64,000 nucleotides of DNA, from contig NZ_QJJR01000001.1 in assembly GCF_003201605.1 (NCBI RefSeq), positions 1 through 64,000 of the forward strand. Direction: 5' to 3'. Of the stretch, positions 10,994 through 18,909 are shown piece after piece. Both the position numbers and the translations under genes were made by a program. The DNA is from Streptohalobacillus salinus. Its GTDB lineage: Bacteria; Bacillota; Bacilli; Bacillales; Amphibacillaceae. Numbering within the stretch: position 1 is the stretch's first letter; each line of letters begins with the position of its first letter. The notes beneath the pieces were generated by a model that worked only from the letters and a program-made list of their open reading frames with translations, was not told the origin of the DNA and did not search any database.

Positions 10994-11899
10994 ATGAAGA
11001 GGATCTTGGATTGCTATGCCTCAGATTTTAAAACGATGACTAAAGGTGAAAAACTTCGCGCGATCTCACTGAGTGAAGGACGGACACTCGTGTCAGAAAC
11101 AGTAGTCACAGCCCCCGCCTTTTATTCTGGTGTGACCAATCAAGAAATTGTCGCTCGCTTTGGAGCTGACCTTATCTTGCTTAATATGTTTGATGTGTTT
11201 AATCCACAAATCGCAGGGATTGAAGCATCAACTGCAAGGCAACATATCGAGGAAGTGAGAGCGTTGACTGGTCGACTCGTGGGTCTGAATTTAGAGCCGG
11301 TTGATGAAGATGCCTTGGCGGATGACCACGTAATGAAAATACCAGAGGGGCGGATGGCAGTAGCAAAAACCCTGGAAAAATTAAAGGATTGTGAGCTGGA
11401 TTTTATTTGTCTTACTGGAAATCCGAAAACGGGTGTGACCAATCAACAAATTAATAAAGCAATTCAATTGACTAAACAGATCCTAGGTGAAGATGTGTTT
11501 ATCATTGCGGGTAAAATGCATAATGCAGGCGTTCTTGATGATTTACTCGCTGAGAAAACAATTGAACAATTTATTGAAAAGGGTGCGGATGTTATTCTAA
11601 TTCCTTCACCAGGAACGGTACCCGGCATTTCTATCGAAGAAGCGACTAAATGGGTGAAAGCAATCCATGGACAAGGTAAACTGGTTATGAGCGCGATTGG
11701 AACAAGTCAAGAAGGAAGCCAAACGTCAATTATTGAACAACTTGCTATTCAAAATAAAATGATTGGTGCAGATCTTCATCATATAGGTGATGCAGGATAC
11801 ACTGGTCTTGCTATACCCGAAAATATTACTGCTTATTCAACAGCGATACGAGGGAAAAGACATACAATCGTGCGGATGTGTCAATCGGTGACGCGATGA
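10994..11899 (+). CDS. PEP-mutase-like TIM-barrel protein (DUF7916 type)
   Basis: A 301-aa soluble protein. It resembles the PEP mutase/isocitrate-lyase-like barrel proteins found beside PTS genes in Firmicutes, a group I believe is catalogued as DUF7916; no member has a reaction I can name. Visible features are SEGRTLVSETVV near residues 30-40, a barrel strand LILLNMFD and an IIAGKMHNAG segment. ATG 10994 is used because GGGAGTGAG precedes it; the GTG at 10985 is too close to the site. Its stop overlaps the cutC start by 4 bp, so translation is coupled. In context it should act on the phosphorylated sugar or a product of it; this is inference. Confidence 0.72.
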   Translation: MKRILDCYASDFKTMTKGEKLRAISLSEGRTLVSETVVTAPAFYSGVTNQEIVARFGADLILLNMFDVFNPQIAGIEASTARQHIEEVRALTGRLVGLNLEPVDEDALADDHVMKIPEGRMAVAKTLEKLKDCELDFICLTGNPKTGVTNQQINKAIQLTKQILGEDVFIIAGKMHNAGVLDDLLAEKTIEQFIEKGADVILIPSPGTVPGISIEEATKWVKAIHGQGKLVMSAIGTSQEGSQTSIIEQLAIQNKMIGADLHHIGDAGYTGLAIPENITAYSTAIRGKRHTIVRMCQSVTR

Positions 11900-12528
11900 T
11901 TAAAGAGTTTTGTGCAGAAAACTATACGGCAATTAAAGAAGCAATTAATAAAGGAATTCACCGAATTGAGTTGTGTGATTATTTAGCGGCAGGAGGAACG
12001 ACGCCAAGTATTGGCGTAATCAAGCAAACACTTCAAGCAGCTAAAGAAACAAAGATTGATGTTGCGGTAATGATTCGACCAAGAACAGGTGATTTTTGTT
12101 ACAATGAAGAAGAACAACAGATTATGAAAACCGATATTAAAGTAGTTGAAGATCTGGGGGCAGAAGCGATTGTTCTTGGTTGTTTAACCGAGGCGAACCA
12201 GTTAGATGTTGCCGCAATGACATACTTACTCAGTGATGTGCGTTGTAATGTTGTGTTTCATATGGCCTTTGATCTCATTCCAGCTGACGACAAACAAACT
12301 GCCATAGATCAATTGGTTGCGTTAGGTGTTACACGTGTTCTACTACACGGGAAACATACAGATGTGATAACAAATATTGATGAGATTAATCAGTATATTG
12401 CCTATGCTGCTGGCAGGTTATCATTTGTTGTTGGTGGTGGGGTTACGTTTGATAATCTAGAATATTTAGCGAGTCATGTAAATACGGATGAGTTTCATGG
12501 GACGAAAATTGTAGAACTAGACAAATAA
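11896..12528 (+). CDS. cutC: CutC family protein
   Basis: A 210-aa TIM-barrel protein of the CutC family, marked by the start KEFCAENY, the block RIELCDYLAAGGTTPS, MIRPRTGDFCYN and the C-terminal VVGGGVTFDNL. CutC was named for copper tolerance, but a copper role is not supported by these neighbours; here it sits between a PEP-mutase-like protein and a SIS sugar protein under a NagR-type operator. Start ATG 11896 overlaps the preceding stop (ATGA) and has no strong ribosome site of its own, so it relies on coupling. The longer in-frame GTG start (11878) is less likely. Confidence 0.88.
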   Translation: MIKEFCAENYTAIKEAINKGIHRIELCDYLAAGGTTPSIGVIKQTLQAAKETKIDVAVMIRPRTGDFCYNEEEQQIMKTDIKVVEDLGAEAIVLGCLTEANQLDVAAMTYLLSDVRCNVVFHMAFDLIPADDKQTAIDQLVALGVTRVLLHGKHTDVITNIDEINQYIAYAAGRLSFVVGGGVTFDNLEYLASHVNTDEFHGTKIVELDK

Positions 12529-12549
12529 ATAGATAAATGGAGTGAGCAC

Positions 12550-13281
12550 ATGTATGCATATATCGATGAAATAAGAAGGCTGTTAGATGAATTAGAACAT
12601 GACCATGCCTCAATTGATGAAGTCGTTGAATCGATGATTGAAACAGGCTTACAACATAAAAGTATTTTCTGTTTTGGTGCAGGTCATGCCGGTTTAATCG
12701 CGCAAGAAATGTATTACCGGGCGGGAGGGTTAATGATTGTTAATCCGATTTTTTCTAGAGAACTGATGCTTGATACTGAACCAGTTACACATACCTCTCA
12801 GATTGAGCGCTTACATGGGTATGGTGAGTTGTTAGCGAAAGAAGTGCCCTTTCAAGCAGGAGACTTATTAATTGTTCATTCTGTATCTGGTCGGAATCCA
12901 GTCCCGATTGAACTTGCAATGAAAGCCAGCGAGCAAGGAGTGAAAATAATTGCCATTACTAATGTTAAGTATACGAAAAAAGTCACATCAAGGCATCACT
13001 CGGGCCTAAAATTGAATGAAGTGGCTGATATCGTAATTGATAATCATGGCGATGTTGGAGATGGTGCAATTACGATAGAAGGAACGGCACAAAAAGTAGC
13101 ACCAACGTCCACGGTGATTGGCGCTACGATTGTAAACACACTGGTTAGTGAAGTTGTGAAAAAGTGGCCGTTAGATCACGGGACATTGCCGGTTTTTTAT
13201 AGCGCGAACATCGACGGTGGCATGGAACATAATCGAGAAGCCATAGCGCTTTATCAGGACCAAATCCACTACAAGTTTTAA
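12550..13281 (+). CDS. SIS-domain sugar-phosphate-binding protein (UPF0309 type)
   Basis: A 243-aa protein with one SIS domain: GAGHAGLIAQEMYYRAGG and VHSVSGRNPVPIELAM are the phosphosugar-binding loops. It belongs to the UPF0309 group, distantly related to MurNAc-6-P etherase and sugar isomerases; no reaction is established for it to my knowledge. It is the last gene of the PTS operon, 21 bp after cutC with a GGAGTGAG site. It could isomerise, deaminate or bind the phosphosugar delivered by the PTS. The operon carries no nagA or nagB. Confidence 0.8.
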   Translation: MYAYIDEIRRLLDELEHDHASIDEVVESMIETGLQHKSIFCFGAGHAGLIAQEMYYRAGGLMIVNPIFSRELMLDTEPVTHTSQIERLHGYGELLAKEVPFQAGDLLIVHSVSGRNPVPIELAMKASEQGVKIIAITNVKYTKKVTSRHHSGLKLNEVADIVIDNHGDVGDGAITIEGTAQKVAPTSTVIGATIVNTLVSEVVKKWPLDHGTLPVFYSANIDGGMEHNREAIALYQDQIHYKF

Positions 13282-13320
13282 GCGGATAGCAATGATAATA
13301 GTCTTTTTGAACAAAGAAAC

Positions 13321-13340
13321 AACCCGCTAAAAAGCGGGTT
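13321..13340. terminator. bidirectional terminator, PTS operon / gntR
   Basis: AACCCGCT/AGCGGGTT stem of 8 bp with an AAAA loop, followed by TTCGTTT on the plus strand and by TTGTTTCTTTG on the minus strand. It lies between the converging SIS and gntR genes and overlaps the gntR stop. Confidence 0.75.
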
Positions 13341-14067
13341 TTCGTTTCATTTCAATATTAAATTTATAGCGATCGGCGCGATAAGCGCTTTTTACATATT
13401 CAATCGGTGTTTTATTTGCATCACTAAGGTAGCTGATCCGCTGCATTAAGAGAATAGGATCATTCTTTTTTAATTTCAACTGACTGATTTCTTCACTATT
13501 AGCAAGCGCTGCTTCTATCGATTGCTGACCAGAGGTGATAATGTACCCTTTATCTTGTTCAAGGTAATCATAAAAAGACTTCTCAACGTCATTTTCAGTT
13601 AAGTTGCCAACTAATTTGACAGGCGTGTAGATTGTTTCTAATGCGATGGGTTGTTGATTTGCAAGTCGAAGTCGGACAATTTCATAAATTGATTCTTCAT
13701 CAGTAAGTTCCAATTTATCATGTATATTCGTCTTATGATCAATGCGTTTCATTGAAATGATTTGCGTAGAAGGTGTTAACTGACGTTGGCGCATGTCTTC
13801 ACTAAAACTGGTGAGATGAGAAATATCTTGCTCGAATTTTTGTTCATTAATAAATGTCCCGCGGCCACGCTCTCGGTAGAGGATGCCCTCATTGACCAGG
13901 TTATTAATGGCTTGTCTCACTGTCATGCGACTGATGCCATGTTTTTCTGCATAGATGCGTTCTGACGGGAGGGGATCATGAGCCTGTAATCCATTCTCGC
14001 TTATTTCTGTTTTAATAGCTTCTTCGAGCTGATAATAAATAGGTATTTTAGAGTGCTTATCAATCAT
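13327..14067 (-). CDS. GntR-family repressor, NagR/YvoA type
   Basis: A 246-aa regulator: N-terminal winged helix about 5-75 (LPSERIYAEKHGISRMTVRQAI recognition region) and a C-terminal UTRA (chorismate-lyase-like) effector domain about 95-240. The HutC/UTRA architecture and KIPIYYQLEEAIK start are those of YvoA/NagR, which sense GlcN-6-P or GlcNAc-6-P. A dre-like site lies about 68 bp upstream of its own start and another in the promoter of the convergent PTS operon, so it most likely represses both and is released by the phosphosugar. Start ATG follows AAGGGGTGGGGAGAA. Confidence 0.9.
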   Translation of the reverse strand: MIDKHSKIPIYYQLEEAIKTEISENGLQAHDPLPSERIYAEKHGISRMTVRQAINNLVNEGILYRERGRGTFINEQKFEQDISHLTSFSEDMRQRQLTPSTQIISMKRIDHKTNIHDKLELTDEESIYEIVRLRLANQQPIALETIYTPVKLVGNLTENDVEKSFYDYLEQDKGYIITSGQQSIEAALANSEEISQLKLKKNDPILLMQRISYLSDANKTPIEYVKSAYRADRYKFNIEMKRKPAF

Positions 14068-14134
14068 TTCTCCCCACCCCTTTCATTTTATTAATAGTTT
14101 AACAGAAAACACCATAAAGCACAATATTATGACT

Positions 14135-14150
14135 AGATAACTATACCAAT
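14135..14150 (-). promoter_or_regulatory. dre-like operator upstream of gntR
   Basis: On the minus strand ATTGGTATAGTTATCT shares the ATTGGTATAG half with the operator at 9380-9395. It sits in the gntR promoter region and implies autoregulation. Confidence 0.7.
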
Positions 14151-14161
14151 TAACCTCAATT

Positions 14162-14197
14162 AAAAACCTGCCAAATTAAATGTTATGACAGGTTTTT
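14162..14197 (-). terminator. probable terminator of the chemoreceptor gene
   Basis: AAAAACCTG (14162-14170) pairs with CAGGTTTTT (14189-14197) across an 18-nt loop, 16 bp after the stop of the minus-strand chemoreceptor gene. The loop is large, so confidence is moderate. Confidence 0.5.
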
Positions 14198-14212
14198 AAG
14201 CAATGAAAAGAA

Positions 14213-15733
14213 CTACTGTTTTAAATCGTTGATGAGTTTGTTTAGCTGGTTCACTTGTTCGTTTAAGAAATCAGCCATTTTGTTTGTTTCTTCGATTAAT
14301 TCATGTTGGTGCAATGCCTTTGTTTCAACAGCTTCAGCATAACCGGCTGTTTCCGTTGCGATTTTAGTCAATTGATCGACCTTCTGTAAGACTTCATCCG
14401 CATTCGCAGAGATTTCTTCTGTTGTTGCGGCTGTTTCATTTACTTCATGATCGACGTCTTTTGCTGCGGTGATGATTTTTTCAAATTTATCGCGAATCGC
14501 TTGAATAGCTGTTTGAGTTTTTGATAATTCACCTGTGCCGGCTTCCATTGAGTTGTTGGCCTGTTTGGCATCGTCTTGAATATCAGCGATGATGGTCGTT
14601 ACTTTTTCAGCGGATTTTTCAGTTTCTTCAGCAAGCTTTCTTACTTCATCAGCCACAACGGCAAACCCTTTACCAGCTTCACCAGCGCGCGCTGCTTCGA
14701 TTGCAGCATTCAAGGCTAATAAATTTGTTTGATTAGAAATGTCAGTAATGACGGTAATGATGTTTTCAATGTCTTTCGAACGCTCAGTAAGTGAATGTAG
14801 GACGCTCGATAATTCTTTGAACGTCGTGTCAAAGCTAGCCATCTGACTTGCCGTTTGTTTTAACATGCCTTGACCTTCATTTGATTCATCCATCATTAAA
14901 CGTGAGGCATCGACAATTGAGCTTGTACTTGTCGCAATTTGGTGAATCGCTGCGGTAACATCAGCAATCTTTTCGATACTCGCATCAGCCCCAGCAATCT
15001 GATTATTGGCACCAAGTTTTACTTCTTGGATCGCTGTCGCAATTTCTAGAGAAACATCGGTCGTCTCTCTCCCATTGTTATTTAATGATTTAGCAGTGTC
15101 GTAAACGTGATCGCTCGTGTTAGATAACTCTTGAACGACACGCTTGAAGATGTCTGCATTTCCTTCGTTTACCCCTTCAAGTGACTTCACTTGTTGTTCT
15201 TTCGCACGAATTTGTAAGAGGGTTGCGCTTGCCGTGACAAGCAAGAAGATGGCGTGAATCAAAACCATTGAGAAGGTATAACTATCGGTACCGTAGACAA
15301 ATATTGAAACAGCCGGAACGAAAAAGCCAAGCAGGTGTTGCCCGACAAAAATGGTCGTCATGGTTAGCACAAGATAAATTTTCTCGTAGTAAGCGAGCAT
15401 GGCCACAACCATAAAGAGTGAGAAGTGATATTCAACACGACCGTCACCACCCATGATTGTTGCGATGCTGGCAAAAGTTAACGTTAGGGTAATCAATAAG
15501 TATAATGATTTATGTTCCGGCTTTAATTTAAATAGTATCAATGATAACACAAAAAGAATGATAGGGAGAGCAAGAAAAATTAGTGAAACAAGGGAATAGT
15601 AGCTAGGTTTTGTCATCGTTTCACCGTGTGTATTGATCATTTCAATCAGGTTGAAGTTGTGAATGATATGAACAGCACCCATGATCAATAAAGTCACGGC
15701 TGATAAGCCTAGCATGAGTTTGTGTTTTTGCAT
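14213..15733 (-). CDS. methyl-accepting chemotaxis protein, multi-pass N-terminus
   Basis: A 506-aa chemoreceptor without a classical periplasmic sensor. The first about 185 residues form about six membrane helices with short loops, so the signal is probably sensed within or at the membrane. No HAMP domain is evident. The cytoplasmic MCP signalling domain carries the conserved hairpin tip [35 protein letters not shown]-like block, which binds CheA/CheW. ATG 15733 is preceded by AAAGGAGGAA; the longer frame to 15763 contains that site internally. Monocistronic. No che genes are in the window. Confidence 0.88.
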   Translation of the reverse strand: MQKHKLMLGLSAVTLLIMGAVHIIHNFNLIEMINTHGETMTKPSYYSLVSLIFLALPIILFVLSLILFKLKPEHKSLYLLITLTLTFASIATIMGGDGRVEYHFSLFMVVAMLAYYEKIYLVLTMTTIFVGQHLLGFFVPAVSIFVYGTDSYTFSMVLIHAIFLLVTASATLLQIRAKEQQVKSLEGVNEGNADIFKRVVQELSNTSDHVYDTAKSLNNNGRETTDVSLEIATAIQEVKLGANNQIAGADASIEKIADVTAAIHQIATSTSSIVDASRLMMDESNEGQGMLKQTASQMASFDTTFKELSSVLHSLTERSKDIENIITVITDISNQTNLLALNAAIEAARAGEAGKGFAVVADEVRKLAEETEKSAEKVTTIIADIQDDAKQANNSMEAGTGELSKTQTAIQAIRDKFEKIITAAKDVDHEVNETAATTEEISANADEVLQKVDQLTKIATETAGYAEAVETKALHQHELIEETNKMADFLNEQVNQLNKLINDLKQ

Positions 15734-15919
15734 GATTTGTTCCTCCTTTGAATAGGTAGCCATAAATTTAAAAATGACTGCAAATACTATATCGTCATGT
15801 TCAAAGTGAAAGTGAAGGGCTTACAAAAATATTTCCGAGGAAATAATGCGTTGATAATCATGGGGGCTATCGAGAGGGTTGAGGCGTTCTTGGTATGGCT
15901 AGACTGCCAAATAAAAAGA

Positions 15920-15940
15920 CGCATGTAGTAGCTACATGCG
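15920..15940 (-). terminator. intrinsic terminator of the L,D-transpeptidase gene
   Basis: CGCATGTAG/CTACATGCG 9-bp stem with a 3-nt loop, followed on the minus strand by TCTTTTTAT, 10 bp after the stop. Confidence 0.85.
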
Positions 15941-15949
15941 CCGTGATTA

Positions 15950-17140
15950 TTAAAAGTTACGGAGTCCTGACTCAGGCGTTTGAATAATGGTAGGATTTTT
16001 ATTCGGGTTTAACCATTTGATAAGCCGGATAACGTTTGCTTCACTCACGGCTGTACACCCTAACGTGTAACTGTTGCCAATGTGAAAGAAAATTGCGCTA
16101 CCTCGATAGGGTGTCCGGTTCGTGTTGTAATTAATAACAAAGCCATAACGATACAAGGGAATATTCATGTTTTCAGCACTAGTGTATTGATCACTGGATT
16201 TCTTTTTAGACTGCCAGCTGTTATAAAGACTGGATTCAGGGTCATCAACCCAGACATCATCATCAGTAATTCCACGGAAAGGAAGTGCTGTACCAGGGTT
16301 ACCCTTTGAACCAAACGCAGTACCAATGGAAAATTTACCGGCTGGCGATGCGCCATCGCCTTCTTTTTTGTTAAAGCTGAAGCCGCTTTTACCGATGTAG
16401 CCATTTGTTGAAAAAACAGGTTGCCAATCACCGTTAGCATCGCGTTCAAAGGTTTCAACTGTAACATTAACTTGCGAAGCCTGTTTATTAGTAACCAGAA
16501 TAAGCTGTTGGTTATTAGCTACCGTTGTTAATGCTTGGGCCTTATTTTTTACGGCAGGTGGATCGGGTTGTTCGGTCGCTTTCTTTTCGACGTTCGGGTC
16601 AGGGGTGCTCGATTTTTTCTCGGTTGTTGTTTCGGACTTAGCTGTTGCTGAGGGCTCTGCTTGTTTTACGACAGCTTGCTTATTTAAGTATGCGTCGTTG
16701 ACATAGCCTAGCTTGTCGCCAAATTTTATCGCTACCCAAGCACCGTTCGTTGCCGTTGTACTAACTTCGACTGGTTGATTTAATGCTAGGACATCTAAGA
16801 CAGCATGATGCGTACCAGGTCCTTCACGCATGTTTAATCCGTCAATATTAACATAGCGGGTAGCGGTCGTAGCGAACAGCTCGGTCATTGAGTCAGTTGA
16901 GCCTCCATCTAGTGAGTCAGATTCAGCCTCTTGATCGGTAGTGGCTTCGGTCGGTGTCTCGCTACCGAAAAAATTTTCATTAAGCACTTGTAATTCTCGG
17001 CTAACAGAAGCATAACCGTGCGTTTCTAAATCAGTTGCAATGATGGGTTCTTCTGATTGAAATCCAGGTAACACGAGCATGAAAATAACAGCAAAAACAA
17101 TGACACTAAGTAACATATGAAGCAAGGTATTCTTGTTCAT
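15950..17140 (-). CDS. membrane-anchored SH3b / L,D-transpeptidase (YkuD family)
   Basis: A 396-aa exported protein. An N-terminal membrane anchor (about 6-26) is followed by an acidic linker, an SH3b domain about 95-160 (VNIDGLNMREGPGTHHAVLD), a Lys/Thr/Pro-rich linker and a C-terminal YkuD-type catalytic domain about 205-396. The motif H-x8-GCTAVS is present with His353 and nucleophile Cys362. It likely makes 3-3 cross-links or attaches proteins in peptidoglycan. ATG 17140 lies 7 nt after GGAGG; the GTG just upstream is too close. It follows an SH3-only paralogue on the same strand, and the two appear to derive from a duplication. Confidence 0.85.
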   Translation of the reverse strand: MNKNTLLHMLLSVIVFAVIFMLVLPGFQSEEPIIATDLETHGYASVSRELQVLNENFFGSETPTEATTDQEAESDSLDGGSTDSMTELFATTATRYVNIDGLNMREGPGTHHAVLDVLALNQPVEVSTTATNGAWVAIKFGDKLGYVNDAYLNKQAVVKQAEPSATAKSETTTEKKSSTPDPNVEKKATEQPDPPAVKNKAQALTTVANNQQLILVTNKQASQVNVTVETFERDANGDWQPVFSTNGYIGKSGFSFNKKEGDGASPAGKFSIGTAFGSKGNPGTALPFRGITDDDVWVDDPESSLYNSWQSKKKSSDQYTSAENMNIPLYRYGFVINYNTNRTPYRGSAIFFHIGNSYTLGCTAVSEANVIRLIKWLNPNKNPTIIQTPESGLRNF

Positions 17141-17211
17141 CACTGGGCCTCCTTGTGAATCGGTATTAGCTTAGGACGGTTGAAACGTTGTGAACGGTTA
17201 CGTCGCAAGCG

Positions 17212-18006
17212 TTACTCTTCAGAAGTATCCGAAGAAACCTCTGTGTTTTCTTCTGTTGTTGTGTCTGAGGTCTGAGTGTCTGTATCGCTTGGTTTGCTAT
17301 TTGTCTCTGTTTCAGTGGTTTCCTCTACCTCTTCCTCTTCATTTGAACGATCGTCTTTAGTTGTGGTTGAAGTTTCTGAACTAGACGAGGCTTTCTTTTT
17401 ATCTGTTGTTGCGTCCTTGTCCGTGGAAGTCGTTGATTCACTTGTTGTATGAGTGCTTGTTTTTTTCTTAGTGGTTGTAGACGTGTTTGATTTTGTATCC
17501 GTCGTTGAAGGTGAAGATGTGCTGCTTTGCTCAGGTGATGTCTCTGGTGTGTACACATCATTTTTTTCAGCAGAAATGTAGCTTTCATTCACAAAACCAT
17601 AGCTATCACCAGATTGAATAGGAATCCATTCGGAGTCATCGATGGATGGTCCGATATACACTTCGTCATTAAGGACAAGGTGGCCAGTAATTTCATAATC
17701 AGTACTCGGACCTTCACGCATGTTTAGACTGCTAGCATCTACGTAAAAAACGGTATGTTCATCTATGAGCGTAGCAAATGCTTCCGGGTCAAGCGGCAGT
17801 TGAGCATCTAAATCTGTCTCATCGTCCTCAGAATCAGTGGCACCAGCGTCATCTAAATTTTTTAGAGCTAGTGCAGCTGTTCGTTGATTAGACGACTGCG
17901 CGGTTAAAATGCGAAAGGTTTGATTTTGGTTAATAAAGACAAGCGCAATGATAATGATAAGACTTAAAATGCTCGTAATGATGGCGAGAATATGTTGCTT
18001 TTGCAT
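17212..18006 (-). CDS. membrane-anchored SH3b protein with Ser/Thr-rich tail
   Basis: A 264-aa protein with an N-terminal transmembrane anchor (about 7-26), an acidic stretch, one SH3b domain about 85-145 (YVDASSLNMREGPSTDYEITG) and a C-terminal 115-residue tail made almost only of Ser, Thr, Lys, Glu and Asp, typical of wall-spanning linkers. There is no catalytic domain. The SH3b domain and the arrangement anchor-acidic linker-SH3 mirror the L,D-transpeptidase encoded 71 bp downstream, so the pair looks like a tandem duplication in which this copy lost or never had the YkuD domain. Probable role: binding peptidoglycan. Confidence 0.75.
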   Translation of the reverse strand: MQKQHILAIITSILSLIIIIALVFINQNQTFRILTAQSSNQRTAALALKNLDDAGATDSEDDETDLDAQLPLDPEAFATLIDEHTVFYVDASSLNMREGPSTDYEITGHLVLNDEVYIGPSIDDSEWIPIQSGDSYGFVNESYISAEKNDVYTPETSPEQSSTSSPSTTDTKSNTSTTTKKKTSTHTTSESTTSTDKDATTDKKKASSSSETSTTTKDDRSNEEEEVEETTETETNSKPSDTDTQTSDTTTEENTEVSSDTSEE

Positions 18007-18019
18007 AGGTCGTTGCTCC

Positions 18020-18484
18020 TTACGTTAAATTTTTTATAAAGACAAGCCGGTCACGGGCCCGGATGCCTTGTTCATAAATGGCTTCGGGATAACTTAAGAA
18101 ATAATCGAGTTCAATTTCCATCAAGCGAAAGCCAAGTTTTTGATAAAAGGCAATGTTATCGATGCTGGAATTTGCTGTCTTCACAACCATTGTTCGATAG
18201 CCTTTTTCCTTGTAATAAGTCTCAGCTTGAGCAATGACTGCTTTACCATAACCTTGATTACGAATTGTTTTCTTAATCGCAATGTTTTTAAGCTCAACCG
18301 TACCTTGTTCAGGGAAGGTAAACAAGCTAACACCGATGATTTTTTGTTCGCGTCTGATTGAAAATAAGTCACCATCTTTAATGTAGGTATTGATGAGTTG
18401 TTCGGCAGGATCAGCTTCGAGTAAAAGCGGCAAAAAATTTGCGCGTTTGTAATCAGGTATTGCAATCAACGATATTGAACTCAT
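18020..18484 (-). CDS. GNAT-family N-acetyltransferase
   Basis: A 154-aa cytoplasmic acetyltransferase. The acetyl-CoA-binding motif A is visible as LKNIAIKKTIRNQGYGKAVI (R-x-x-G-x-G/A type), and motif B as NIAFYQKLGFRLMEIE. The substrate is unknown. ATG 18484 follows AGGAGG; the longer frame to 18526 is rejected because it contains that site. It ends 13 bp before the SH3 protein gene and may be the first gene of an acetyltransferase-SH3-L,D-transpeptidase unit, though no functional link is evident. Confidence 0.85.
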   Translation of the reverse strand: MSSISLIAIPDYKRANFLPLLLEADPAEQLINTYIKDGDLFSIRREQKIIGVSLFTFPEQGTVELKNIAIKKTIRNQGYGKAVIAQAETYYKEKGYRTMVVKTANSSIDNIAFYQKLGFRLMEIELDYFLSYPEAIYEQGIRARDRLVFIKNLT

Positions 18485-18909
18485 AGAGAACCTCCTGTTA
18501 GCTTTATTATGCATAAAGTGTATCACGTTTTATATGTCAAAGGCTATTGAATTGTGAATGATATTACAAAAGATTAGGAGATATAGGTTTTAAGCTATTC
18601 AGCGAATGTAGGTTTAGGCGCATTTTATAGTAGTGAAAGCGTGGGAATTGGGGTCTCTTAAAAAGGCTGGGTGTTAGAAAAAAGATTGAAAAATTTTGAA
18701 ATGGCACGTTCACGTTTTTACCAGATCAAAAGATCCAGATATAGCGCAAGGTGTTTTCGCTTACAGTTTGTTTATCGGAGAGAAAAAAAGCACTAAAACT
18801 TAGATTTAGCGCGGTCTTACAGCCCTTGACAAAAGTGGTTCAAAGTAAGAGAATGAGTTAAATTGAGAAAGATAAATCAGCGTTGACTATGTATTGGAGG
18901 AGAAAGGAA
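18485..18909. other. divergent intergenic region before lactate permease
   Basis: Non-coding, 425 bp. A TTGACA at 18826-18831 could be the -35 of the permease gene, but the matching -10 (GAGAAT, 18849-18854) is poor. GGAGG at 18896-18900 is the permease ribosome site. I see nothing else with support. Confidence 0.4.

Noticed and set aside
15764-15919. Sigma-D type promoter for the first chemoreceptor gene
   Set aside because: A GACGATAT-like -10 is present but no TAAA-type -35 stands at the required distance.
17325-17588. Basic Gln/Arg-rich minus-strand frame inside the SH3 protein gene
   Set aside because: It is a frame-shifted reading of the Ser/Thr/Lys-rich tail, not a separate gene.
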